From Sorangium cellulosum So0157-2 (GTDB taxonomy: Bacteria > Myxococcota_A > Polyangia > Polyangiales > Polyangiaceae), in contig NC_021658.1 in the NCBI RefSeq assembly GCF_000418325.1, positions 13,620,501 through 13,684,500 on the forward strand: a DNA stretch of 64,000 nucleotides, read 5' to 3'. The position numbers and the translations under genes are program-made. This document shows, piece after piece, positions 22,021-31,547 of this stretch. The first letter of the stretch is position 1. Each line of letters starts with the position of its first letter. Below the pieces are notes generated by a model that did not search any database, was not told the origin of the DNA, and saw only the letters and a list, made by a program, of their open reading frames with translations.

Positions 22021-24627
22021 TCAGCGCTCCCCGAGCGAGGGCGGCGCGGGCTCGTCCTCGCGCGCCGTGGCGGGGACGCCGAACGAGATCTCGCCGGCGA
22101 ACTCGCTGCGCGCGAGCGGCCTGTCGGCGCCGAACACGAGGAAGGGCGTGAGGGCGCGCGCTGCGTCGAGCATGACGGGCGGGATGGTCGCCGTCGCGAG
22201 CTCGCCCTGGGCCTGCGCCGAGAGGCCGACGAGGCTGAGCGCGTAGCCGAGGAGCGACGTGTCCTCCTCGGGGAGCGACAGGACGGGCGCGTCGTCGGGC
22301 AGCTGGCCGAGCCGGCGCGCCTCGGCGAGCGCCTCCCGCAGCCCGCCGACGCGATCGACGAGCCGGCGCTCCAGCGCCTGGGCGCCGGTCCACACGCGCC
22401 CGCGCGCGACGGCGTCGACCTCGTCGGGCCGCATGCGCCGGCCCTCGGCGACGCGGGCGACGAACCGGTCGTAGAGCTGCTTGACCTTGACCCCGAGCTG
22501 CTCGCGCTCGTCGTCGGTGAACGGCCGGTAGATCGACTCGGCGTCGGCGCGCGGCGCCGAGCGGAACGTCTCGATGCCGACGCCGAGCTTCTGGAGCAGC
22601 CCGGTGACGTCGACCTTCCCGTAGAAGATGCCGATGGAGCCGGTGACGGTGGAGCGGTTCGCGAAGATCTGGCCGCCGGCGACGGACGCGTAGTAGCCGC
22701 CGCTCGCGGCCTGCGAGCCCATCGAGACGATGAGCGGCTTCACGCGCGCCGTGAGGATCGCCTCGCGGAGGATGACGTCCGACGCGAGCGTCGAGCCGCC
22801 GCCCGTCTCCACGCGGAGCACGACGGCGCGGACGTTGTGGTCCTCGCGCGCGCGGCGCAGCGCCCCGGCGACCGTGTACGAGCCCGCGAGCTTGACGCCG
22901 AGGAGCGGGATCGACCGGCTCTCGCCGTCGATCATGTCGCCGTCGAGGTAGACGAGGGCGATCTTGGGCGAGTAGCCCCAGCGCTCGGGCGCCTCGTCGC
23001 CCGGGTCGTCGTCGACGACGCGGGAGGCGCGCCCCATCACCTCGTCGATGACGCGGCCGAGCTCGTCGTCGTAGGCGAGCAGGTCGACGAGGCCGCTCTG
23101 CCGCGCCTCCTGCGCGAGGAACGGGCCGCGCGCGAGCCGCCGCTCGAGCTCCTCGACGGGGATGCGCCGCCCGGCGCTCACCGCGTCGAGGAAGGAGCCG
23201 CTCAGCTGATCGAGCAGCGCCTGGTGGTCGTCCTTGCCGACCTGGGTGCTGCTCTCGCGCGCGAACTGCTCGGCGGCGAGCTTGTGCGGGCCGATGCGGA
23301 CGAGGTCGGCCTGCACGCCGAGCTTCTTGAGGAGCCCGCCGAAGTAGAAGTAGCTCGACGAGATGCCGGAGAAGCGCAGCCCGCCCGCGGGGTTCATCGC
23401 GATGGCGTCGGCGTGCGAGCACACGTGGAGCGCGCGGCCGCCGGCGTCCTCGAGGTGGCAGAGGACCTTCTTGCCGTGGCTCCTGAGGTTGCGGATCGCG
23501 TCGGCGACCTCCTCGGCGTGGGCGAGCGAGCTGGCCGGCTCGGCGCGGAGCACGAGCGCGACCCCGGAGACCTCCGGGGCCTCGGCGAGGCGCCAGAGCT
23601 GCTGGAGGAGCCGCGTGTGCCTGCGGACGCCCGGGGTCGAGTCGAGGCGGACGCGGACGACGCGGGCCAGCCGCCGGACGCCCGGCTCGGAGAAGCTGCG
23701 GAGCGCGACGCTGGTGTAGAAGCCGGTGCCGCTCTTCGTGACGGCGTCGCCGAAGACGCCGCCGCCGGAGACCTGGAGCCCGCCGACGTTGACGTCGAGG
23801 CCGGCCATGGCGGCGACCTCGGGGCCGTCCTCGCTGGCGAGGTCGCGCAGCGTCACGTCGCCCCGGAGGGTGCCCACGTAGGGCACGCGCAGGCCGAGCG
23901 TCGCGCGCGGCGTGAAGGTGCCGCTCCGGTCGGGGTCGCTGTTCTCGACGTAGGCGGTCTCGAGCCCGATCTCGAGCGCGCGCCTGCCGCCCACGGGCCG
24001 CACCGCGACGCCGAAATCGTAGCTGCGCTCGAGCGCCTCGCCGAGGCGGTTCTCGGGGCGGTTCCAGTCGCGCGCGACGGCCGAGAGGGAGAGCCAGGTG
24101 AAGGGCCGGAGGGTGATGCCGCTCGTGAGGGAGAAGTACCCGTCGAGCGCCGGCGCGTCGGAGCTGCCCCAGCCGAGCGTCGTTCCGAACGCGAAGCCCG
24201 GGCCGGTGTCGAGCGCGAGCCCCCAGCGGAACCACCGCGAGGGGCTGTCGAACGGCGCCGGCGCGGCCCTGGGCGGGTCGAGGAAGTCGAAGCGCAGGCC
24301 GGTCGACACGAACCAGAGCGGCACGCCGAGCGCGAACGCGTGGCCGCGCGCGGGCAGCGGCGAGGCCGAGCCCGTGGAGACCCAGGTCCACCGGAGCTCC
24401 GTGCCTGGGAGGAAGGAGAGGTTCGCGGGGTTCACCGCGATGGCCGAGGTGTCGTCGCTGCTGGCGACGGGCTTGCCCGGATCGGGGATCGGCTGCGCGG
24501 GGCCGTCGGTCGGCGCGGCGTGCGCGGCGGCGGGGCCGGCGAGCGCGCACAGGCCGAGGAGCGCGGCGGCGGGGCGGGCGAAGCGGGCGCGGCGGGCGGG
24601 GGTCTCGGGGCGGGGTAGGTCGTTCAT
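22021..24627 (-). CDS. SppA-type peptidase fused to an outer-membrane-like N-terminal region
   Basis: This 868-residue protein has a signal peptide (about 1-39). Residues 40-310 look like an outer-membrane beta-barrel, with alternating strands such as RWFRWGLALDTGPGFAFGTTLGWG and GLETAYVENS. Residues 320-800 are a tandem SppA (S49) protease. K449 in GPHKLAAEQF and S642 in SQAASGGYYAS match the Lys/Ser dyad, one in each half. SppA degrades cleaved signal peptides and membrane proteins, usually from the inner membrane with no barrel. The start overlaps the stop of the upstream gene by four bases (ATGA). It is about 250 residues longer than E. coli SppA. Confidence 0.85.
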   Translation of the reverse strand: MNDLPRPETPARRARFARPAAALLGLCALAGPAAAHAAPTDGPAQPIPDPGKPVASSDDTSAIAVNPANLSFLPGTELRWTWVSTGSASPLPARGHAFALGVPLWFVSTGLRFDFLDPPRAAPAPFDSPSRWFRWGLALDTGPGFAFGTTLGWGSSDAPALDGYFSLTSGITLRPFTWLSLSAVARDWNRPENRLGEALERSYDFGVAVRPVGGRRALEIGLETAYVENSDPDRSGTFTPRATLGLRVPYVGTLRGDVTLRDLASEDGPEVAAMAGLDVNVGGLQVSGGGVFGDAVTKSGTGFYTSVALRSFSEPGVRRLARVVRVRLDSTPGVRRHTRLLQQLWRLAEAPEVSGVALVLRAEPASSLAHAEEVADAIRNLRSHGKKVLCHLEDAGGRALHVCSHADAIAMNPAGGLRFSGISSSYFYFGGLLKKLGVQADLVRIGPHKLAAEQFARESSTQVGKDDHQALLDQLSGSFLDAVSAGRRIPVEELERRLARGPFLAQEARQSGLVDLLAYDDELGRVIDEVMGRASRVVDDDPGDEAPERWGYSPKIALVYLDGDMIDGESRSIPLLGVKLAGSYTVAGALRRAREDHNVRAVVLRVETGGGSTLASDVILREAILTARVKPLIVSMGSQAASGGYYASVAGGQIFANRSTVTGSIGIFYGKVDVTGLLQKLGVGIETFRSAPRADAESIYRPFTDDEREQLGVKVKQLYDRFVARVAEGRRMRPDEVDAVARGRVWTGAQALERRLVDRVGGLREALAEARRLGQLPDDAPVLSLPEEDTSLLGYALSLVGLSAQAQGELATATIPPVMLDAARALTPFLVFGADRPLARSEFAGEISFGVPATAREDEPAPPSLGER

Positions 24628-25121
24628 GCGGTGACGAGCTCCCGGAGCGTATCCGCTTCGGCGTCGTACGTCCGCTGGACCTCGGCGAGGGCGAGTCGTT
24701 CGACGAGGGGGCCGAGCAGGCGCAGCCGGATCTGGATGTCGCCGTCGACGCGGCGGCGGGTGCGCCCCTGGGGCAGGCGCTCGAGCCGGTAGGTGCCTGC
24801 GGAGCGGAAGTAGCTGCGCCACTGCTCCTTCGGGCTGACCTGCCACGTGGAGGCGTGATCGGAGAGCCGGTAGGTCGAGCGCTCCTCCCAGGACATGGCG
24901 TCCTTGGCGACGGGGTAGTCCTTGAAGATCGGCAGCGGCGCGCCGGCCTGGAAGCGGAGGATGCGGAGGAGCTCGCCGTCGCGGAGCGCGTGCTCGACGG
25001 TGACGACGCTCTCGAGGGAGGCGACCTTGGTGGCCAGCCGCGGCCCGAGCTCCGGCGACAGCACGGCGAGCTCGACGGCGTCGAGCGGCGCGTCGAGCTC
25101 GTGACAGATGGTGAAGTGCAC
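24624..25121 (-). CDS. SRPBCC/DUF2505-like lipid-binding protein
   Basis: This 165-residue protein starts at GTG 25121. A longer frame reaches 25280, but it would overlap the end of the HEAT-like gene and adds only low-complexity residues. The sequence VHFTICHELDAPLDAVELAVLS followed by strand-rich segments and ending in a long helix (VERLALAEVQRTYDAEADTLREL) fits a START-like fold. Such proteins bind lipids or hydrophobic ligands. The stop overlaps the sppA-like start, so the two are coupled. Family name is from pattern memory. Confidence 0.65.
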   Translation of the reverse strand: MHFTICHELDAPLDAVELAVLSPELGPRLATKVASLESVVTVEHALRDGELLRILRFQAGAPLPIFKDYPVAKDAMSWEERSTYRLSDHASTWQVSPKEQWRSYFRSAGTYRLERLPQGRTRRRVDGDIQIRLRLLGPLVERLALAEVQRTYDAEADTLRELVTA

Positions 25122-25251
25122 GCGGCCTTCTAGCACGCGGCGGAGGTGCGCCACGAGCGCGAGGAGGTCGCCGCCGGCAGCTCGCGCGGCGCAGCTCGCG
25201 CGGCCAGGAGCAGCGGTCGCGGAGCTCCAGAGCGTGCTGCGTTCCGTTCGA

Positions 25252-26301
25252 TCAGACGTTGAGTCGCCTGCGGCAGACATCGAATGCGAACTGTAGCTCG
25301 GGTGCCGGCGGCTGCATGCGGGCGAGCAGCGGCGCGGTGATGGTTCTGGAATGCAGGAGCGCTTCGGCCCCGGCGATACGCACGACCGGCCGAGGATCGA
25401 GGCAGGCGCGCACGATGCCTTCGGCGTCGTCCAAGGTCTTCAGGGAGACGATTGCGGCGTGAACATCGGAGCTATCAGCGCGCTCCACGGCAGCGCGGGC
25501 CAGGTGACGCGCTTCGTCGTCGCCGACCTCGCCCAGGGTGCGGAGGCACTGACGCCGGTAGTCGGGGTCCAGATCCGTGATGCCTTCCTTCACCGCGCCG
25601 GCGATCGAGGACACGTAGCCGATCAGGCGAGCCCATTGGACTGCCAGGGCCCGTACTCGGCCCGAAGAGTCCGAGCATCCGCGGGCCAGCAGCTGGAGCG
25701 CGTCGGCGGGCGTCGTTTCGAGGGGCAGTGTTCCGGGAGACCAGTGACGCGGAGCCAGCATTTCAAAGAGCGCGCAGCGGATCGGCTCGCGCGGATCCGA
25801 GGCGATGGCAAGCCAGGCCGCGCCGCGTCTCTCGACGGGGAGCAGGCGGATGACGGCCAGCGCGTCGCCCTCCGAGGGATGCGCCAGCACCCGCTGCGCG
25901 AGCGTGTCGGCCACCGCGGGAGCGCTCAGCCAGGTCGCCCGGATCGCCTCGACCGCGGTGACGCCGAGCTGCAGCGCGCGGCCGATGTCCTCGACCTCGT
26001 CCGCCGTCATCGTGCTGGCGGGGTGCGGCGACGACCGCGGCTCGGCCGCCAGCATCTGAAGGAGCCCCGCGCCCTCCGCTGGTGCGCGGGGCAGGGCTCC
26101 GCGCACCGCGTGGGCCGCCATGAGGAGCGTCCCCGCGCCGGCGTCCCGTAGATCGAGGGTGCACAAGGCGCCGTTCCACGTCTTGCGCTGGGGGACGAGC
26201 ACTCCTTCAAGGTATCCCGTCAGCGCGTCGACCTCCGCTCCCGAGGCTTCGAACACCTGCCCACTCGGGAGCAAGACACGTAACCGATTTTGCGCGCTCA
26301 T
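25252..26301 (-). CDS. HEAT-like repeat protein coupled to the DUF4157 gene
   Basis: This 349-residue protein starts at ATG 26301, overlapping the upstream stop by four bases (ATGA). The first 70 residues form a small beta-rich part (LRVLLPSGQVFEASGAEVDALTGYL). From about residue 120 come repeated helical pairs with HEAT spacing, such as LGEVGDDEARHLARAAVERA and DDAEGIVRACLDPRPVVRIAGAEALLHS. HEAT proteins are scaffolds. The tight coupling suggests it binds the DUF4157 protein, as a chaperone, adaptor or immunity protein. That role is inferred. Confidence 0.7.
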   Translation of the reverse strand: MSAQNRLRVLLPSGQVFEASGAEVDALTGYLEGVLVPQRKTWNGALCTLDLRDAGAGTLLMAAHAVRGALPRAPAEGAGLLQMLAAEPRSSPHPASTMTADEVEDIGRALQLGVTAVEAIRATWLSAPAVADTLAQRVLAHPSEGDALAVIRLLPVERRGAAWLAIASDPREPIRCALFEMLAPRHWSPGTLPLETTPADALQLLARGCSDSSGRVRALAVQWARLIGYVSSIAGAVKEGITDLDPDYRRQCLRTLGEVGDDEARHLARAAVERADSSDVHAAIVSLKTLDDAEGIVRACLDPRPVVRIAGAEALLHSRTITAPLLARMQPPAPELQFAFDVCRRRLNV

Positions 26302-29174
26302 GGGCACCCGTCGGGCTCGCCGACGAGGCTGCGCGTGGCGTCCTCGACGGCGCTGCCGATGGTGAGATCCGAGATGAAATAGGCGACGCCTCCGACGATG
26401 GCGCCGATGAGAAAGCCGCCCACGCCGCCGACCACGGTGCCGCCGCCGGGCTCCACCAGGGTGCCGCCGGCCGCGCCGGTCTCGGCGCCGGTGACGGCCG
26501 TGGCCCCCACGATCGCGAAGAAGCCCGCCGTAGCGCCCGAGGCGACGAGGGCGTTGGCGGTGGCGCGCGTGCCCTGAACAGCGTACTCCTGCCATGGATA
26601 GCTGTGGCCGCTGAGGCCCATGGATCCCATCGTGATGAGCGGGGCGGTGACGGCGGGCAATGCGATGCGACCGGCGCCCGGGCTCAAATAGAGAGGAAGC
26701 GAGCCGGCGCCGCCTGCGGCCACCCGCTGAGCGGCCATCTGTTGGAGCCGGAGCTGGAGGAAGGACATCCCAGCTGCTGGCGGCGTGGTGAGCGCGATGT
26801 TGCGCAGATCGCCGCCCAAGGTGCCACCATAAGGCTGCCCGCGCAGCGCCGCATAGGCGCGCTGGAGCCCGACGGTCGTCAGCCCACCAATGACGTTACC
26901 GGCCGCGCCCGTGCCCGTGGCCCATAGCCCCGGAGCGACGCCGGCGCCGAGCGCGTTGATTTGAATCGATGGCAGCCCCGCCTCGGTCTCCCCGGCCGCG
27001 CTCGCCGGGGCGCCCCCGGTGACGGGCACTTTTCGCAGGACGACGTGGAATACGCTCTCCTGCGGGTCACTGATGGCGCCCAGGCCCGGCGACAGGGGCG
27101 CGGCCGAGCCCGCGGCCACCTCCGTGATGGGAGTGACGTATTCGAATCGATAGCCGCGTCCCGTCGCTGGATCGGTCCAGGTGTTCCGGACCGACGTCTG
27201 GACCTCGCTGGAGATGATCGCCTCACGATAGACGATGTTCAATGTCCCGCCCGGTCGCAGGTTGCGGAGCGCGTAAGGCATCAGATCGGTCACGACCGGA
27301 CGATTGGGGGGACGCATGTTCGCGCCGATTCGCGCGGCGACGGGCATCATCTCCTGGGGAGGAAGCCTTGAGAGCTGCTGAGCGTTGGCCGCGTCCATCG
27401 CGCTGCCGACGCGGCCCACCGGCAGCGGGTAACGCGACATGATCTCGTCGAGCCTGGACACCGGCAAGTCCCCGGGCAGGTTCTCGGGAACAAAAATCCC
27501 ACCCTGCGCCTGGAAGGCGGCGATGACCTCGGGCGACGGGAGAAACACACCCTCGGAGGCGATTCCAGTGCTCCCTTGTCGCTGCCCGAGCGTCGCGCTC
27601 GGGCTTCGCAGATCGGGGCCAGTGAACGCCTCGAGAAACGCCGGGTTATTTCCCGGGATCCCGGGCCAGCCTCGGCTCGCTAGCCAGTCGGCGGACAGAC
27701 CTCCTCCAGCGCCTGAGTTGATCAGGCGCGAGTAGGCGAGCTGGTCGAGGAGCGTGGCTCCCGGGCCGGCGGGCCGCGGTCCCGTGAAGGTGCCGAGCGC
27801 GCCGCCCAGGCCCGGCGCGAAATTGGGCGACAGCATCGGCGAGATCCCGTCGCTTTGCTGTAGCTGCTGTAGCGCCCAGACGGCCTGCGCGGTGGAGATG
27901 TCCACCATGTGCGGCGTGTGCGGATCGCGCATCACCTCCTCGATCGTGCCGGGCGCGACGTGGTTGCGCGTCAGATAGCGCTGGAGCTGGCCGTCAGTGA
28001 CGATGGAGACATCGGTGAACGTGCGGGGCGGTCCGGCGCCGGCACTGCCGTCCTCGGCGCGGATGAGCGCGCCGCCCTGTGGGCCGGGGTCCAGTCGATA
28101 AAGCGTTGCGGGTACCGACGTTATGTCGTCGGCGAGCCAGCACTCACCGCCGCGCGCGCGCCGCTCCCGCTCCGCACCGGTGCGCCTGCGCAGGGAGAGG
28201 TATTTATAGAAGTTGTCGCGGCGGTAGTGCTCGGGATCTCGCACATAGGCATCGGCCTCTGTGAAGCGGGCGAGCAGCTGCGCGTTGGTGAGCGACGCGA
28301 CGTTCACCGAGCACGGATCGAACTCGGCGGCAGGAGGCGTGCCATCGGCGGATTCGGAGCCGCTGGTGCCCTGATCCACCGGCGGGACGCCCCCGTCGTC
28401 CTGTCGATGGAGCATCTGCCCGGACGGGTCCTGCTTCGTATGCACGAGTTCGTGAAGCAGGAGGCGCAGGCCGGACGCGGTGCCCGTCGAATACTGGCCT
28501 TCGCCGAACATCACGTCTTTCCCGACCGTATACGCGCGCGCGTGAAGCGCACGTGCAGCCGACGCGGCCTCCGCGTCCGCGTGTATGCGAACATCGGAGA
28601 AGTCGCCGCCGAGCTTGTCGCTGGCGAACGATTGAAGAGCGGGGTCGAGAGGCTGTCCCGATGGCGCGGGCGGTGTCGGGCTCGTCGTGCCGGGCGCTCC
28701 CTGGGAGCAGGCGGCGCAGCCACCCGCGCCCTGCGAACGGCTCATCGCCGCGTCGGCAATGCGATCGGCCTCGATCTCGGCGGGATCGGACGGGCGGCCG
28801 ATCGCTCTGGTGCCGTCGGCGCCGCTCACCGAGCTCGGTCCGTCGCTCGAAGAAGAAGCCAGCCCTTTCAAGAAGATCGGCCCGCCTTCCGCCTTCGCCT
28901 GGATCGGCGCCGGTCGCCCTGGGGCAGCGGGCCTGTGCGGCGCAGCCGCCTGCGCCGCCGCGACCAGATCGCTGTATCCGGAATAGGCGGCAGGCTTCGT
29001 CCGCACTGCCCCGATCGCCCGATCGGCGAGCGACATGTGCATGCGCTGATCGCGTTCCGTCTCTACCACACCGGCCAGCGCGCTCTTCACGCGCGTCCGC
29101 GAGAGCAGCGGTGGACTGTCCTTCGGTTCAGCCAGCCGTGCCAGCAGAGCGGGCGCGTTCGCGGAGACTCGCAC
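26298..29174 (-). CDS. DUF4157 (eCIS-core-like) protein, probable secreted effector
   Basis: This 958-residue protein has a disordered N terminus (about 1-170). The DUF4157 domain follows: FSDVRIHADAEAASAARALHARAYTVGKDVMFGEGQY and LHELVHTKQ, with the zinc-binding HELVH at 241-245. Large Ala/Gly/Pro-rich regions make up the middle. Glycine-rich hydrophobic segments near the C terminus (VVGGVGGFLIGAIVGGVAYFI) could insert in membranes. DUF4157 proteins accompany extracellular contractile injection systems and other secreted toxins. No sheath or tube genes are in the window. A distinct toxin domain was not recognised in the C-terminal half, which contains VTGAET-type spacing only. Confidence 0.75.
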   Translation of the reverse strand: MRVSANAPALLARLAEPKDSPPLLSRTRVKSALAGVVETERDQRMHMSLADRAIGAVRTKPAAYSGYSDLVAAAQAAAPHRPAAPGRPAPIQAKAEGGPIFLKGLASSSSDGPSSVSGADGTRAIGRPSDPAEIEADRIADAAMSRSQGAGGCAACSQGAPGTTSPTPPAPSGQPLDPALQSFASDKLGGDFSDVRIHADAEAASAARALHARAYTVGKDVMFGEGQYSTGTASGLRLLLHELVHTKQDPSGQMLHRQDDGGVPPVDQGTSGSESADGTPPAAEFDPCSVNVASLTNAQLLARFTEADAYVRDPEHYRRDNFYKYLSLRRRTGAERERRARGGECWLADDITSVPATLYRLDPGPQGGALIRAEDGSAGAGPPRTFTDVSIVTDGQLQRYLTRNHVAPGTIEEVMRDPHTPHMVDISTAQAVWALQQLQQSDGISPMLSPNFAPGLGGALGTFTGPRPAGPGATLLDQLAYSRLINSGAGGGLSADWLASRGWPGIPGNNPAFLEAFTGPDLRSPSATLGQRQGSTGIASEGVFLPSPEVIAAFQAQGGIFVPENLPGDLPVSRLDEIMSRYPLPVGRVGSAMDAANAQQLSRLPPQEMMPVAARIGANMRPPNRPVVTDLMPYALRNLRPGGTLNIVYREAIISSEVQTSVRNTWTDPATGRGYRFEYVTPITEVAAGSAAPLSPGLGAISDPQESVFHVVLRKVPVTGGAPASAAGETEAGLPSIQINALGAGVAPGLWATGTGAAGNVIGGLTTVGLQRAYAALRGQPYGGTLGGDLRNIALTTPPAAGMSFLQLRLQQMAAQRVAAGGAGSLPLYLSPGAGRIALPAVTAPLITMGSMGLSGHSYPWQEYAVQGTRATANALVASGATAGFFAIVGATAVTGAETGAAGGTLVEPGGGTVVGGVGGFLIGAIVGGVAYFISDLTIGSAVEDATRSLVGEPDGCP

Positions 29175-29812
29175 GGGCGCATGCTACCACCGGCGTCCCG
29201 TCTCGGAGAAGCGGAATTCAAAACGTCTCGGAGATGTCAAGATCCGGCTGCGCGACCTGCACCGCGTGGATGGAACGTCGTTGTCTACGCTGCCTCTCCT
29301 CTTGGAAAAGCGAATCTGTTCAATGGCTTGCGCATGCTTCGAACGGGCCGGTCCACCCCACCGCCAGCGGGGCTCCTCGCATGGGGCCATGCCCGTTGTG
29401 ATTGAAGGATTCTATCTCCTCCGTGTACGTCGCCCTTGTCGCCACCGCTTCCTCGTTCGTGGGGATAAGAACAGGGCGCCGGCGCGGTACAGCGGGCGAC
29501 GGTGGCGTTTGTCGGGCGCTTACGCGTGGGCAGCCGTCGTCGTATGAGATTGCACGCGCTCCCCCTGAAAGGGCCTGTGATTCCTGAGAAAGGTCGACTG
29601 TTCTTCGTGAGCCCGACGCAGAGTCCTTCCGCCTGCCGAGGTCGCACAGAGCTGGTGCTCGCGGTGAGGCAGGTGCTTGCGGTGAAGGAGCCTGTGTCCC
29701 TTTCGCTCCATGTGTGCCTGCGCTCCTGCGCCCGTCGCTCGCCCCCCGCCGCCCCGACGCTTCCTTGCTCGGCCAGCCGGAGCCGCGCTACGACCGCCGC
29801 AGGACCCCTCGC
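29175..29812. other. 638-bp intergenic stretch, no gene seen
   Basis: No convincing reading frame, hairpin or RNA gene was found. Short frames on both strands lack ribosome sites or family motifs. A near-direct repeat (GTGCTCGCGGTGAGGCAG at about 29654 and GTGCTTGCGGTGAAGGA soon after) is present. The stretch separates divergent genes (DUF4157 on minus, beta-propeller on plus) and must hold both promoters. Confidence 0.5.
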
Positions 29813-31024
29813 ATGCGACCCCCGCGCCCGCCCCGCGCCGCCGCCCGCGCGCTCCTCCTCGCGGCGGGCGCCGCGCTCTCGGCGCTGTCCGTCGCCTGCG
29901 GCGGCGGACAGACGCAGGGCGAGGCCTTCGATCCGCGCTGGAAGGACGACGGCGGCGCCGGGATCGCCGCCTTCCAGCGGCGGTTCGCCGGGAGACCCGT
30001 CCCCCTCGGCGCCGACGTGGCCGTCGGCGTCGTGGCCGCCACAGGAGCGCGCCAGCTCGTCGGGGTGCCGCTCGGCGGCGGCCCCGCGTGGACCTTCGAG
30101 CACCCGCTCGACGCGCGGCCGGCCGTCGCGGGGAGCGTCGTCGTGGGGCTCGGCCAGGGCGAGCTGTTCGCGCTCGACGCGCGCACCGGCGAGCTGCTCT
30201 GGAAGCGGAGGGCCGGCGGCAGGCTCCGCGGCGCGGGCGACGACGGCGAGACCACCGTTGTGTCGCTCGTGTCGACCACCGGCACCATGAGCGTGGTGCT
30301 CGCCATCGGCCACGACGGGATGGTGCAGCGCCAGATCGAGGACGACGCCGACATCGGCGTGCCCGCCGTCGTGGGGCGCTACGCGTTCCTGCCCTGGCAG
30401 GGGCGGTACGTCACGGTCTTCGACCTGCAGACGGGCCGCGAGGCGGCGCGGGCGCTGCTCCGCACCGAGGTGAGCCGCGCCTTCCTGCTCGGCGGCGCCG
30501 TGTTCTTCGGCGGCGGCTCGGCGGCGACGCGCTTCGACGCGGCCATCGGCCTCGGCGCGGCCGGGCGCGCGTCGACCGCGCGGCTGCCGGCGCGCGAGCT
30601 GCCCGGGGCGCCGAGCTGGATGAGCGACGGGACCGAGGTGCTCGCGCCCGTCGCCTCGGCCGAGGACAGGGCGCGCGTCTACGCCCGCCCCCGCGCCTCC
30701 GGGCCGCCCGGCATCGAGGCGGAGCGCTTCGTGGCGACGTACTACCGGGCCGCCGTCGGCATCAACGCGCGCACGGGCGCGCTCGCGTGGGCCCACGCAG
30801 GAGAGGCCGACTTCCTCGGCGGCGCGGCGTATACCGGCGGCTTCGCGCTGTGCGACGCGCGCGGCGGGATCACGTTCCTCGATGCGCAGGGCGGCGCCGT
30901 GACAGGGCGCGCGTCGCTCGGCCGGCCGGTCCAGGCGTGCGCGGTGCACGCCGACGGGCTCACCGCCGCGGCGCTCGCCGCGCGGCGCCCAGGGCGCTCC
31001 GCGACCCCGGCCGGCCCCCCGTAA
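29813..31024 (+). CDS. PQQ-type beta-propeller lipoprotein
   Basis: This 403-residue protein starts at ATG 29813. The leader has a lipobox (LSVAC) and a Gly-rich anchor. The mature part has PQQ/BamB-like blades, seen in LFALDARTGELLWKRRAGG, VFDLQTGREAARALL, GINARTGALAWAHAGE and ITFLDAQGGAVTGRA. BamB helps insert outer-membrane proteins; other family members are periplasmic scaffolds. Only a few blades keep the AxDxxTGxxxW signature, so divergence is large. It is convergent with the small gene at 31077. Confidence 0.78.
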   Translation: MRPPRPPRAAARALLLAAGAALSALSVACGGGQTQGEAFDPRWKDDGGAGIAAFQRRFAGRPVPLGADVAVGVVAATGARQLVGVPLGGGPAWTFEHPLDARPAVAGSVVVGLGQGELFALDARTGELLWKRRAGGRLRGAGDDGETTVVSLVSTTGTMSVVLAIGHDGMVQRQIEDDADIGVPAVVGRYAFLPWQGRYVTVFDLQTGREAARALLRTEVSRAFLLGGAVFFGGGSAATRFDAAIGLGAAGRASTARLPARELPGAPSWMSDGTEVLAPVASAEDRARVYARPRASGPPGIEAERFVATYYRAAVGINARTGALAWAHAGEADFLGGAAYTGGFALCDARGGITFLDAQGGAVTGRASLGRPVQACAVHADGLTAAALAARRPGRSATPAGPP

Positions 31025-31076
31025 GCCGTCTCCGGGGGGCCTCTCGTGGCCCGGCCGATCCCGGTGAAGCCCGCCC

Positions 31077-31433
31077 TCAGCGGGGCTTCTCGCCCTTGTC
31101 CTCCGGGTCGACCGCGATGCGGAACCCCGGATCCTCCGGCGTGGGCCCCGTGGGCCGCGCCTCGGGCGCGCCGGCCTCCGCGCCGCCGTCCGGCCGCTCC
31201 TCGCGCGGCGGCGCCGCCGGCGGCCCCTTGCTCAGCTCGGCGCCGATCCGGCCGACCACGTTGGTCGCCGCCCGCACCAGCTCGCGCCCAGCGTCGTCGA
31301 TCGCCTTGCCGACGCTCGTGCGATCGAGGTCCTTGCGCAGGTCCACCGCCGTCTTGCGCGCCGCGCGCCAGAGCAGGCTCAGCCCCTGCTTGAGATCGTC
31401 CTTCGGGTCATCGCGATCCGGATCCGAGCTCAT
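31077..31433 (-). CDS. Small helical protein upstream of the cyclase stop
   Basis: This 118-residue cytoplasmic protein starts at ATG 31433 with AGGAGG five to six bases upstream. Residues 10-70 form charged helices (LKQGLSLLWRAARKTAVDLRKDL and AGRELVRAATNVVGRIGAEL), and the rest is a disordered Pro/Glu-rich tail. No family was recognised. It follows the diguanylate cyclase gene on the same strand by 114 bp. Confidence 0.7.
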   Translation of the reverse strand: MSSDPDRDDPKDDLKQGLSLLWRAARKTAVDLRKDLDRTSVGKAIDDAGRELVRAATNVVGRIGAELSKGPPAAPPREERPDGGAEAGAPEARPTGPTPEDPGFRIAVDPEDKGEKPR

Positions 31434-31547
31434 CGCGCCTCCTTGGCTTCGCCTCGCCGCGTCACGGTGGCTTATGTTCCCGCCGCGCGGGCGCCGCAAG
31501 CGGCGCCCGCCGCCTCACGCGCCTCTCGCCCCGCGCCGCGCGCCGCC

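Noticed and set aside
29175..29812. A possible tRNA or small RNA
   Set aside because: No cloverleaf, CCA end or strong hairpin was found by eye.
31065..31090. Intrinsic terminator between convergent genes
   Set aside because: GAAGCCC...GGGGCTTC is only a near match and no T-run follows.
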